Source: Halomonas organivorans (GTDB lineage Bacteria; Pseudomonadota; Gammaproteobacteria; Pseudomonadales; Halomonadaceae). From it: DNA of 64,000 nt. The stretch covers positions 33,494-97,493 of the forward strand of contig NZ_JACHXM010000012.1 of NCBI RefSeq assembly GCF_014192055.1, written 5' to 3'. The position numbers and the translations under genes were made by a program. The notes under the pieces were generated by a model. It was not told the origin of the DNA, did not search any database, and worked only from the letters and a program-made list of their open reading frames with translations. How positions within the stretch are numbered: position 1 is the first letter of the stretch; every line of letters starts with the position of its first letter. Below are positions 41,329-48,467 of the stretch, in pieces.

Positions 41329-41472
41329 CTGTGTTACATGCCTGCAGCGGGATCTTCGAGGGCTCGTAACAGATCTTCGGCTGAGCAGGCAGAGAGAACC
41401 GACGCCGGTGTCGATCTGTGGATCGTCCGGCAGGACGAAAGGGATTCAGCCGAACTGAACGGGAGTGTGATC

Positions 41473-42690
41473 ATGAAAGCTTATGCAATTGCGGGTACGT
41501 CCCTGCTGGCGCTGGTCATGGCGATTTCTACCGCCCAGGCCTATGGCGGCGGCGGTATCGATGACAATGTTCTGGCGATTGGCGGCTCCAGCGGCAGTGC
41601 CGATGGTGGCAATGGCTATGGTAGCGGCTTCGGCATCGGCGGTGACGCCGACGGTGGCAACGCCGGAAGCGGCAGCAAGGACCACGGTCGCCGGGGCTTT
41701 GGCGGTGGTTCCGGTGACGGCGACGGCGGCGATGCCACCGGTGGCGACGGCCTCGGTCTGGGGCTCGGTGCCGGGGGGAATGGCGGTGCTACTGGCCGCG
41801 GCGGTGACGCCTGGGCCATGAGCAACTCCTACAACACCACCACCAACACCGACGTGCGGGTCATGTCGATGCAGAAGATGAGCTCCGTCGTCATCGGCGG
41901 GGGCATCAAGGTCATCGGCGGCGATGGCGGCAATGGCGCCAGGGGCGGTGACGGCGGCACCAACGTCGCAGTCAGCGTCGGCGTCGGTGTCGGCGGCCAT
42001 GGCGGCTTCGGTGATGGCGGCGACGGTGGAGATGCCGGCGCACTCGGCCTTGGCGCAGGCAAGGGCGGAGATGGCACCGGTGCCGGTATCGGTCTCGGTG
42101 CAGGCAAAGGGGGCAGCTCCGCTGCCGCGTCACTCAGTGCCTCAGGCTCCCAGGCCGGCAATCTTGACCATGGGGAGAACTCGGGTGACGGCGATGGCAC
42201 CGGCACCGGGGTTGGCCTTGGAGGCCTGCTAGGCCTTGGCGAAGGCAGTGGGGCCGGTATCGGTGCCGGAGTGGATGGCACCCAGGATGCCGGGTCTGAA
42301 TCCGACTCTACCTCAGCGGCGGCTGCGGGTAACGGAGGCGCAGGCACCGGAACTGGCAACGGCAGCGGCACCGGCACTGGGGCCGAAGGCAACGGCAGCG
42401 GTTGGGCCGGTGCCGTGGCAGGCAACGGCGCTGCCGGCTATGGCGGTGGCGGCGGTGGCGGCCAAGGCGTCGCCGGTGCGGCCAACGCAGTGGGGGCCAA
42501 TGGTGGCGCCGGTGGCAACGGAGGCAACGGTGCTGCAGCGGTGCTGCGTACCGGTGCGGCCAGCATCTCCGTGGCGGCCGGAGGCGTCTATGGTGGCGTA
42601 GCCAACATGAACAACTCCACCGGCTTCTACAACTCCCAGCTGTCCGGTACCAGCATCTCGGCCCACAGTGGCGTGAGCATCGGCAACTGA
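41473..42690 (+). CDS. Secreted Gly-rich repetitive protein (putative fibre or matrix subunit)
   Basis: A 405-residue exported protein of unknown family. The start at ATG 41473 has GGGAG upstream and follows the sigma-54 promoter; an in-frame ATG at 41338 lies at the predicted transcription start and is rejected. The signal peptide MKAYAIAGTSLLALVMAIST ends at AQA (residue 23). The mature chain is mostly G, A, D, N, S and T with degenerate repeats, such as GLGAGKGG twice and many GG-x-GG-x steps, and no cysteine. The C-terminus (365-405) is different: VLRTGAASISVAAGGVYGGV then NNSTGFYNS, a motif shared with the next gene. Two strong stem-loops follow the gene. I infer a major extracellular subunit; an ice- or surface-binding protein is an alternative. 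Confidence 0.8.
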   Translation: MKAYAIAGTSLLALVMAISTAQAYGGGGIDDNVLAIGGSSGSADGGNGYGSGFGIGGDADGGNAGSGSKDHGRRGFGGGSGDGDGGDATGGDGLGLGLGAGGNGGATGRGGDAWAMSNSYNTTTNTDVRVMSMQKMSSVVIGGGIKVIGGDGGNGARGGDGGTNVAVSVGVGVGGHGGFGDGGDGGDAGALGLGAGKGGDGTGAGIGLGAGKGGSSAAASLSASGSQAGNLDHGENSGDGDGTGTGVGLGGLLGLGEGSGAGIGAGVDGTQDAGSESDSTSAAAAGNGGAGTGTGNGSGTGTGAEGNGSGWAGAVAGNGAAGYGGGGGGGQGVAGAANAVGANGGAGGNGGNGAAAVLRTGAASISVAAGGVYGGVANMNNSTGFYNSQLSGTSISAHSGVSIGN

Positions 42691-42698
42691 TGATGGCT

Positions 42699-42762
42699 CG
42701 GGCCTCGCGAGAGGCCCGCTTGTCCCAACCGGGAACTGGCGGAGAGGACCTCCGCCGGTTCC
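42699..42762 (+). terminator. Two stem-loops after the Gly-rich subunit gene
   Basis: The first is CGGGCCTC-GCGA-GAGGCCCG (42699-42718), a perfect 8-bp stem. The second is GGAACTGGCGGAG / CTCCGCCGGTTCC (42732-42762), a 13-bp stem with one G-U pair and a 5-nt loop. Neither is followed by a T tract. They would be expected to stabilise the upstream mRNA and lower expression of the following genes. Confidence 0.65.
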
Positions 42763-42797
42763 TTCACTGCCAGGTTTCAGTCAGTGGAGGCAGGGAG

Positions 42798-43190
42798 ATG
42801 AAGCGTTCAGAACATACCAAGTGGCTCGTCATCGGCATCATGGTGTTTTCCGCCAGTCTGGTGTCGACCGCGCAAGCCGAGGAAACATCGGGCGAGGGCT
42901 TTGGCGCACTGGAGGCCATGCCGACGGAATCCATGGAACAGACCCGCGGACGTGATGGTGTCAATCTGCACCTGGAGCGCGTCAACGTACAGAGTGTTCA
43001 GGACATGGATGCCATTACCGCCGGTTCGAGTTTCCAGGTGCTCAATGGCGACATGGCGACCGGGAATATCACCTTCGAGAGAGGCTCCATGGGGCATTAT
43101 AACGGTACCGGCATCTTCAATAGCGTGACGGGTAATGCCAACGCCATCAATAACGCGATCGGCATCAGCGTCTACATTTCCAATCCATGA
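42798..43190 (+). CDS. Small secreted protein sharing the subunit C-terminal motif
   Basis: A 130-residue exported protein with no known family. The ATG at 42798 has GGAGG and GGGAG upstream. The signal peptide MKRSEHTKWLVIGIMVFSAS ends at AQA (27). Residues 39-50 read MPTESMEQTRGR, resembling the double-glycine-type motif of the fourth protein. The C-terminal half is Asn/Gly/Ser-rich with alternating polar and hydrophobic residues, and NGTGIFNS (102-109) matches NSTGFYNS of the Gly-rich protein. This suggests a minor subunit or nucleator secreted by the same route. No cysteine is present. Confidence 0.75.
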   Translation: MKRSEHTKWLVIGIMVFSASLVSTAQAEETSGEGFGALEAMPTESMEQTRGRDGVNLHLERVNVQSVQDMDAITAGSSFQVLNGDMATGNITFERGSMGHYNGTGIFNSVTGNANAINNAIGISVYISNP

Positions 43191-43239
43191 GATGGGAGCG
43201 CCGATAGCGATAATCATGCTCTAGTCTTAAATACGGGAA

Positions 43240-43257
43240 GCGGATGTCGGCATCCGC
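43240..43257 (+). terminator. Stem-loop before the C39 peptidase gene
   Basis: GCGGATG-TCGG-CATCCGC forms a perfect 7-bp stem with a 4-nt loop, 28 bases before the peptidase ATG. It may attenuate transcription or translation of the peptidase relative to the subunits. Confidence 0.45.
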
Positions 43258-43284
43258 ATGTCTCGTTTCCCAGAGGCCGTGATC

Positions 43285-43998
43285 ATGCGCAAGATGTTGA
43301 AAAGCTCTTTCCTGTTGTTCGCTTTGATTCTGGCGAGCGGAAAGGGCTTTGTCATGTCCGCTGAGGCGGGAACGGTTCGAATCTTCAATCCTTTCGGAAG
43401 CTTCGAAGTAGAAGCCAAGAGTCTCTCGGAAATCAGCTGGGAACGAGTGGTTCGTCAACAGTACGATTTCAGCTGCGGGTCAGCTGCCATCGCTACCCTG
43501 CTGACCTATCACTATGATCGACCTACCACCGAAACCGAGGTTTTCGAGTCGATGATTCATAACGGGGATCGTGATCAGATCGAAACGTTTGGTTTCTCCA
43601 TGCTCGACATGAAACGTTACCTGGATAATCATGGGCTCAACGCCGATGGATTCGAAATATCCCTGGATGACTTCATCCATATCGGGGTTCCCGCCATCAC
43701 GCTGATAAATACAGGTGGCTATAAGCATTTCGTCGTCGTCAAGGGGATGGATGCCAATAACGTACTGGTGGGCGACCCGGCAGCCGGTACGGTCGTGGTG
43801 CCCAAGAGTATCTTCGAGGGGCTGTGGAGCAACAAGGTGCTCGGAGTCCGCAATGACGTGGAACTGGCTCGAGCGAATTTCAATAATGAGCAGGACTGGC
43901 GTGTGCGCCCTCCTTCTCCCATCGAGTCAGGGCTACAGCGCAGCAGCGTGGGGTCATACTTGCTGACATTGCCAGGCGCCAACGAGTTGGGTAGGTAA
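43285..43998 (+). CDS. Secreted C39-type cysteine peptidase (FapD/bacteriocin-processing-like)
   Basis: A 237-residue exported peptidase-fold protein. The start at ATG 43285 (MRKMLKSSFLLFALILASG) has GAGG upstream; the ATG at 43258 sits against a hairpin and lacks a ribosome site. The C39 triad is complete: QQYDFSCGSAAIATLL with the Gln of the oxyanion hole and the Cys, the His in GGYKHFVVVKG, and the Asp in NNVLVGDPAAG. There is no ABC transporter domain, so it is the stand-alone periplasmic type, as in FapD of the Fap amyloid system. Its substrates are probably the neighbouring RG(G/R) motif proteins. This last point is inference. Confidence 0.85.
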   Translation: MRKMLKSSFLLFALILASGKGFVMSAEAGTVRIFNPFGSFEVEAKSLSEISWERVVRQQYDFSCGSAAIATLLTYHYDRPTTETEVFESMIHNGDRDQIETFGFSMLDMKRYLDNHGLNADGFEISLDDFIHIGVPAITLINTGGYKHFVVVKGMDANNVLVGDPAAGTVVVPKSIFEGLWSNKVLGVRNDVELARANFNNEQDWRVRPPSPIESGLQRSSVGSYLLTLPGANELGR

Positions 43999-44021
43999 TA
44001 TTCTCACAGGAGTTACCGACC

Positions 44022-44768
44022 ATGAGCATGTACATGAACGGTGGTTCATCAGCGGAGAAAGCAAGGGGTAGAAGCCGCTGGTGGATGGCATTTCTGCTGT
44101 CAGGTTCCTTGTTGTCCGTAGCGGGTGCGGCTAACGCATCCGGGGATACTCAGGGAATTCTGTCGGCAGGGACCCACGATATTTATTATCGAGGAGAAGT
44201 CCTTTCCAATGATGGCATGGCGGATCTGCGTGGCGGGTTCAAGCTGGCAGGGATGGACATGAGCTTCGGCGCTACGCTATCCACCATGATCAACGACAAG
44301 GTGCGTTACATCACTCAGGTGGCCTTCGATAACGCCGGAACAAGAGTGCTGTCCAGCACGCTGGAGAAATCCGGGATAGGTTCCGGAACCGTAACACAAA
44401 TTGGACCGAGTGGTGGAAGTGGGGCTCCTGGACAAGGTACTGGGGGAGGAGTCGGTGGCATAGGGAATGCGGGAAGCAGTTCAGGTGTCGGCAATAGCGT
44501 CAACGCTGCCGATATTCGCGGTCAGCTTAACCTGGCGGGGTTATCGGATTTTTCCGGCGTGCTGTTCAGTGATTCCAATGGCGGTATGACGGCAGCGCTT
44601 CATCGTATCACCCGCAACGCCATCGTCAGCAGCCTATCGACGACTGCCAGCGGGCTGACCATCAGCAACGATGTTGACGTGAGCGTGCATGTCATGAACA
44701 TTGGCGAAGTCAAGGCTTCCCGACAGCGTGCCATGATTCTCAACTCGCTTCAGGGATTACCTCGCTGA
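44022..44768 (+). CDS. Secreted protein with double-glycine-like LS...LRGG motif
   Basis: A 248-residue exported protein with no named family. The ATG at 44022 has AGGAG nine bases upstream. The signal peptide has a long charged n-region (residues 1-19), then WWMAFLLSGSLLSVAGAANA. Residues 61-72, LSNDGMADLRGG, fit the LS-x(2)-E-L-x(2)-I-x-G-G pattern of C39-processed leaders, with Leu and Ser at -12 and -11. The segment ADLRGGFKLAG (67-77) is echoed by ADIRGQLNLAG (163-173), an internal repeat. A Gly/Ser-rich linker (128-160) lies between. It is 23 bp after the peptidase gene and ends at a bidirectional terminator. Possibly a peptidase substrate or a minor subunit. Confidence 0.75.
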   Translation: MSMYMNGGSSAEKARGRSRWWMAFLLSGSLLSVAGAANASGDTQGILSAGTHDIYYRGEVLSNDGMADLRGGFKLAGMDMSFGATLSTMINDKVRYITQVAFDNAGTRVLSSTLEKSGIGSGTVTQIGPSGGSGAPGQGTGGGVGGIGNAGSSSGVGNSVNAADIRGQLNLAGLSDFSGVLFSDSNGGMTAALHRITRNAIVSSLSTTASGLTISNDVDVSVHVMNIGEVKASRQRAMILNSLQGLPR

Positions 44769-44790
44769 AAGAAATACTTCTGGAGACATG

Positions 44791-44817
44791 AAAAAGGCTG
44801 CCAATGGCAGCCTTTTT
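44791..44817. terminator. Bidirectional terminator
   Basis: AAAAAGGCTGCC-AAT-GGCAGCCTTTTT is a perfect 12-bp stem with A and T tracts on both sides, so it can end transcripts from both strands. It closes the secreted-protein operon (+) and the outer-membrane barrel gene (-). Confidence 0.92.
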
Positions 44818-44865
44818 CAATACGCTTTTACAACACATCCGGTCTTTCAGGTACTATGCCTAGAC

Positions 44866-45942
44866 CTAGAAGACATTGAGACCGATGGGAGTACGCAGGG
44901 TCAGAGTCGTATCCGGCGCATCCTCGGTGACCCCGAATTCGAGCCCCAGGTTGAACACGGAATCATTGGACATCTGATAGGACCACCCCAGTAGCATGGA
45001 GCCGACGTTCAGGCTTCGGCTACTCTGGGTAATGGAATTCCCCGTATCAGGATTGACGAAGGTGGTGTCCGTTTCCTGAATGAAGTCGTTCTTGTAGCCC
45101 AGGGTGAATGACGACTTCGGATTGATCGAGTAGGACATACCAAGGCTGAGGCGTACGGCATCGCCAGGATCGACTTCCTTGACCCGGACATCACCAACGT
45201 TCTCGTTGATGTCGTCCTTGAGGTTAAAGAGATAGCCCAGGTTGGCGAAATAGACCGCGGGGGCCGATGGCAGCAGCATGGTCACACTAGGCTCGATGGA
45301 GTGGAAGCCGGAACCCGTCGGCAACTCCTTTTCTATGCCATTGCTATCTCGATCGACGTCGAAGGGGCCTTCACCGGTAGTGGACTTGTAGCGCAGGTTA
45401 CCCACGAAGAAGGGGCCGCCGTTACGGCCGCTGTTCATCTGATAATGCGCAGCCAGCTCGATATCCCCCAGTCCATCGCCGGACTGGCTCCTCTCGAGAT
45501 CGAAAGGTTCGTTGGCTTCGTTGACACTGAAGTTGGCCGTGTCGTCGCGGTACAGATAGGGCAGTCGCAGCTCCATTTCCAGGCGATCCGTCACCCCCAG
45601 ACGTCCTGTGACGGCGGCGGTGAAGGTGTCGCGATCGATATCCTCGGCAGCCAGCACACCGATCTGCAGGGTGCTCAGGATCTCAACCCCGCGAAACGTC
45701 AGTCGATTGACGCTGGCATGGGAATACTGAAACTCTGGCTCTATGACCAGGCGCCCCTTGGGGGTCAGGACACCGCCGATGTCCGGAATGGCCTGGATCT
45801 CCGGTGCCTCTTCCGTGGGCGGTGGACGCTGCCCTACGGGTTGGATGTCATTGTCGGCATTGGTCTGTGCCCAGGCTTGGCCCGCCAGTGAGAATGGCAC
45901 CAGGCCGAATGCTAGAGCGAAACCCCTGTGGATAACCTTCAT
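44866..45942 (-). CDS. Outer-membrane beta-barrel protein of the export locus
   Basis: A 358-residue outer-membrane protein. The signal peptide ends SLAGQAWAQ (residue 26); a Pro/Glu-rich stretch (PPPTEEAPEIQAIPDIGG) precedes the conserved-looking GVLTPKGRLVIEPEFQYSHA. The rest alternates polar and hydrophobic residues in strands with acidic turns, e.g. TGRLGVTDRLEMELRLPYLY and FTLGYKNDFIQ, ending in TLRTPIGLNVF with a C-terminal Phe, the barrel assembly signature. Similar proteins are annotated only as transporter or hypothetical. By position it could be the secretion pore, as FapF is for Fap, but sequence similarity to FapF is not evident. A 279-bp AT-rich gap lies upstream. Confidence 0.8.
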   Translation of the reverse strand: MKVIHRGFALAFGLVPFSLAGQAWAQTNADNDIQPVGQRPPPTEEAPEIQAIPDIGGVLTPKGRLVIEPEFQYSHASVNRLTFRGVEILSTLQIGVLAAEDIDRDTFTAAVTGRLGVTDRLEMELRLPYLYRDDTANFSVNEANEPFDLERSQSGDGLGDIELAAHYQMNSGRNGGPFFVGNLRYKSTTGEGPFDVDRDSNGIEKELPTGSGFHSIEPSVTMLLPSAPAVYFANLGYLFNLKDDINENVGDVRVKEVDPGDAVRLSLGMSYSINPKSSFTLGYKNDFIQETDTTFVNPDTGNSITQSSRSLNVGSMLLGWSYQMSNDSVFNLGLEFGVTEDAPDTTLTLRTPIGLNVF

Positions 45943-46221
45943 TATGCTGTCCCTCTATCCCTTTGGTATGAGACCGAGTGGCGCTCATGGCTCCGACTGG
46001 ATCATGGAGCCATCCCCCCTCAGTAAGAGATTAGAACAAAAAATTAATCTTGCTTATTAGCAGTTTATTTATATCGTATGATCATGAATACGATGCCCTG
46101 TGACAGCCTGGAGCACCCCCTCGAACGAAGTCTGGCATATGGTACCGTTGACGTGGTGAAGGAATACCGTTTATAGAGTAAGTACTTGATTTTAAAAATA
46201 TAAGCTGTGATGAAAGGGGCG

Positions 46222-47664
46222 TTATCGCCCTTTGCTGACGGTGGACAGGTGCAAGACTTTCGGAGAAGCGCTATCCCCTCCCCTAGAGTCTCTCTTGTCG
46301 CCAGCGGCCTCGTTACCTCGGTTGACACCATGCTTATCCATCAGGCGATATAGGGTAACCCGAGAGATGCCAAGCTCACGAGCGGTATGCTGAATATTGA
46401 ACGAGTTGCGTGCCAATGCAGCCATCACGACGCTGCGTTCGGCAATGTCCCGTGCTTCCTCGAGGCTTTCGGCATACCGTGAGGCTGACTGTCGGCGCTC
46501 GAGTCCAAGGTCGGTCGGCCTGATCAGGGAGTGCTCGCACATCACCATGGCCCGTCGGATCCGGTTGATGAGCTCACGAATGTTACCCGGCCATTCATAA
46601 AGACGCATGATAGCCAGGCTTTCCTTGGTGAATCCCCGTACCTGTATGGATTTTTCGCTGGCGAATTTGTTGAAGAAATGTCTCGCCAGTATCTCGATGT
46701 CGTCCCCGCGTTCGCGAAGTGGTGGAACCTTGATCTGAAGCACATTCAGCCTGTGGAAAAGGTCTTCGCGAAAGGTGCCTTTCTCGACCGCTTCTTCCAG
46801 GTTCACATGAGTGGCAGCAAGCACGCGAACATCCACGGTAATTTCCTTTAATCCTCCGACGCGCTGGATCGTCCGGTTCTCCAGGAAACGTAGTAGATTG
46901 ACCTGCATATCCAAGGGAAGATCGCCGATCTCATCGAGAAAAAGGGTGCCGCCTTCCGCCCCTTCTATGATCCCGATCTTGCGCTGGCTGGCACCGGTAA
47001 AGGCCCCCTTTTCATGGCCAAATAGCTCAGACTGTATCAGGTTGGCCGGCAGGGCCCCGCAGTTGATGGCATTGAAAGGAGCATTGGCTCTGAGGGACTC
47101 TTCATGAATTGCGCGTGCCGTTAACTCCTTGCCGGTGCCAGATTCCCCCCGAATGAAAACGGGTGCATCGACCGTGGATACCTTATGGATGGTTCGATAC
47201 AGTGCCTTCATGGAAGGACTAGCACCCACCATATGGCAATCCTGGCATTCCTCGAGTCGATCGTCGTCGTGGTGTGACAGTACCAGGCTGGCAAACGAAT
47301 GCTGATGGGATAGCGATTGATGTAGCTTTTCCAGGTCGGTCGAGATGGTGTGATAGCCACTGAATAGTCGGCTTATCATTCTGCAGGACGATGCATCCTT
47401 GATCAACGTTTCTGGAATGACGGCAATCCAGCGAGTAGAGAGCTCATTCAGAACCCCCTCAATGCTGGATAATGTCTCGAGACATGAGGCATCCAAATAA
47501 ATGATGCCAACAAGAAAATCATTGCTGCTGTGCAGAATGCGCTGGATTTTCTGCAGGCTTTCGACGTGAGTGATATTCCAGTCCCTTTCCTCGAGACCGG
47601 ACATTATCTCATCAAGGTGGCCATCCATTTTTCCAACAACGATCAAATCGTTTGTCGCTTTCAT
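46222..47664 (-). CDS. Sigma-54-dependent activator, VpsR-like
   Basis: A 480-residue enhancer-binding protein. An N-terminal receiver-like domain (1-130, with Asp58 in IIYLDAS as a possible phosphate acceptor and the VpsR-like RLFSGYHTISTDLEKLHQSL) is followed by the AAA+ domain (about 145-375): Walker A GESGTGKE (173-180), ELFGHEKGAFTGA with the intact sigma-54 loop (220-225), and Walker B GGTLFLDEIGDLP. A Fis-type helix-turn-helix is at 423-443 (NIQHTARELGISRVTLYRLM). VpsR in Vibrio binds c-di-GMP and activates matrix genes. The sigma-54 promoter at 41313 is the obvious target. No sensor kinase gene is nearby. The gene is AT-richer than average for the window. Confidence 0.88.
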   Translation of the reverse strand: MKATNDLIVVGKMDGHLDEIMSGLEERDWNITHVESLQKIQRILHSSNDFLVGIIYLDASCLETLSSIEGVLNELSTRWIAVIPETLIKDASSCRMISRLFSGYHTISTDLEKLHQSLSHQHSFASLVLSHHDDDRLEECQDCHMVGASPSMKALYRTIHKVSTVDAPVFIRGESGTGKELTARAIHEESLRANAPFNAINCGALPANLIQSELFGHEKGAFTGASQRKIGIIEGAEGGTLFLDEIGDLPLDMQVNLLRFLENRTIQRVGGLKEITVDVRVLAATHVNLEEAVEKGTFREDLFHRLNVLQIKVPPLRERGDDIEILARHFFNKFASEKSIQVRGFTKESLAIMRLYEWPGNIRELINRIRRAMVMCEHSLIRPTDLGLERRQSASRYAESLEEARDIAERSVVMAALARNSFNIQHTARELGISRVTLYRLMDKHGVNRGNEAAGDKRDSRGGDSASPKVLHLSTVSKGR

Positions 47665-47792
47665 AGCAGGACCTTGGAATGAGGTTTTTGATTTATTAGA
47701 AAAGATGAAAATTTAACAATGCTCTTCATCCAGCCTGAAAACCTAGCATGGCTGGAGAAATGTCATCAGATGGTTTTTCTCATTGGGCTCTC

Positions 47793-48467
47793 TCATTCTC
47801 CGTTGGCTCTCCTGGTGGTTAGCGGAGGCGGCGCACCCAGGTTCTGACGGGCCCAATTGACAGCTTGTAATCGATTGTGAACATCGATTTTCTTGAAGAT
47901 ATTGTAGAGATGGGATTTGACCGTATGTTCGCTGACGAAAAGACGATCGGCAATCTCCATGTTCGAGGCCCCTGAGCCGAGTAGTCCTATGATCTCCAGC
48001 TCTCGCTGGGTGAGTCCGCATGCCGGGCGGTAGGCATTGATCTGGTGCTGGCGATAGAATTCCAGCATGCGGCCCATGAGCGAGCGTGACATCCACAGAT
48101 GGCCTTCCAGTAAGGTGCTTAGCCCCTTGCAGATCAATGGCAGAGGGTCGTCACGGTAGAAAATGCCCTGTAGATGCATGCAGGAGAGCGTTTCAACGCC
48201 ATGGTCTTCATCACGAAGATTGAACGCGGCAAGTGAGGTATGAGGCCGCTCTGCGGCACGGGACTGCCATGCCTGCATGGTCGTATCCGCCATGTGGTCA
48301 ACGTCGAGGAGCACCAGCACATCGTTGGTATCCCGTGGTTTCCAGGCGGTTCCCGGCGCAGTGATGCTGACCGAGCATCCGAGCTGCTGGCGTAGATAGT
48401 CGGCGAATAGCTGTGACTGTGGATTGGACTCTGTCACCAGCAAGATCAGGCGCTTATCTTGTACCAT
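47793..48467 (-). CDS. LuxR-type regulator, VpsT/CsgD-like with c-di-GMP motif
   Basis: A 224-residue regulator with an atypical receiver domain (1-135) and a LuxR helix-turn-helix (152-210: GLTQRELEIIGLLGSGASNM, VSEHTVKSHLYNIFKKIDV). Residues 125-128 are WMSR, which fits the W[FLM][ST]R motif that VpsT uses to bind a c-di-GMP dimer; CsgD has a different form. It is the regulator furthest upstream of three genes on the same strand (this gene, the sigma-54 activator, the barrel). GAGG lies before the ATG. The likely role is to switch the export locus on at high c-di-GMP. Confidence 0.85.
   Translation of the reverse strand: MVQDKRLILLVTESNPQSQLFADYLRQQLGCSVSITAPGTAWKPRDTNDVLVLLDVDHMADTTMQAWQSRAAERPHTSLAAFNLRDEDHGVETLSCMHLQGIFYRDDPLPLICKGLSTLLEGHLWMSRSLMGRMLEFYRQHQINAYRPACGLTQRELEIIGLLGSGASNMEIADRLFVSEHTVKSHLYNIFKKIDVHNRLQAVNWARQNLGAPPPLTTRRANGE

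Noticed and set aside
41338..41472. Upstream in-frame extension of the Gly-rich protein from ATG 41338
   Set aside because: It starts at about the predicted sigma-54 transcription start, has no ribosome site, and would bury the clear signal peptide that begins at 41473.
41473..42690. Silk-, PE_PGRS- or antifreeze-protein assignment for the Gly-rich protein
   Set aside because: Only composition is similar; no specific motif of those families is visible.
45943..46221. Sigma-54 promoter for the barrel gene
   Set aside because: GG-N10-GC pairs on the minus strand here lack the rest of the consensus (e.g. GGGGTG instead of TGGCAC), so they are no better than chance.
41473..48467. Calling the locus fap or csg
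   Set aside because: The C39 peptidase and the regulators fit that style, but I cannot recognise Fap or curli repeats in the subunits, there is no CsgG/E/F, and the barrel does not evidently match FapF.
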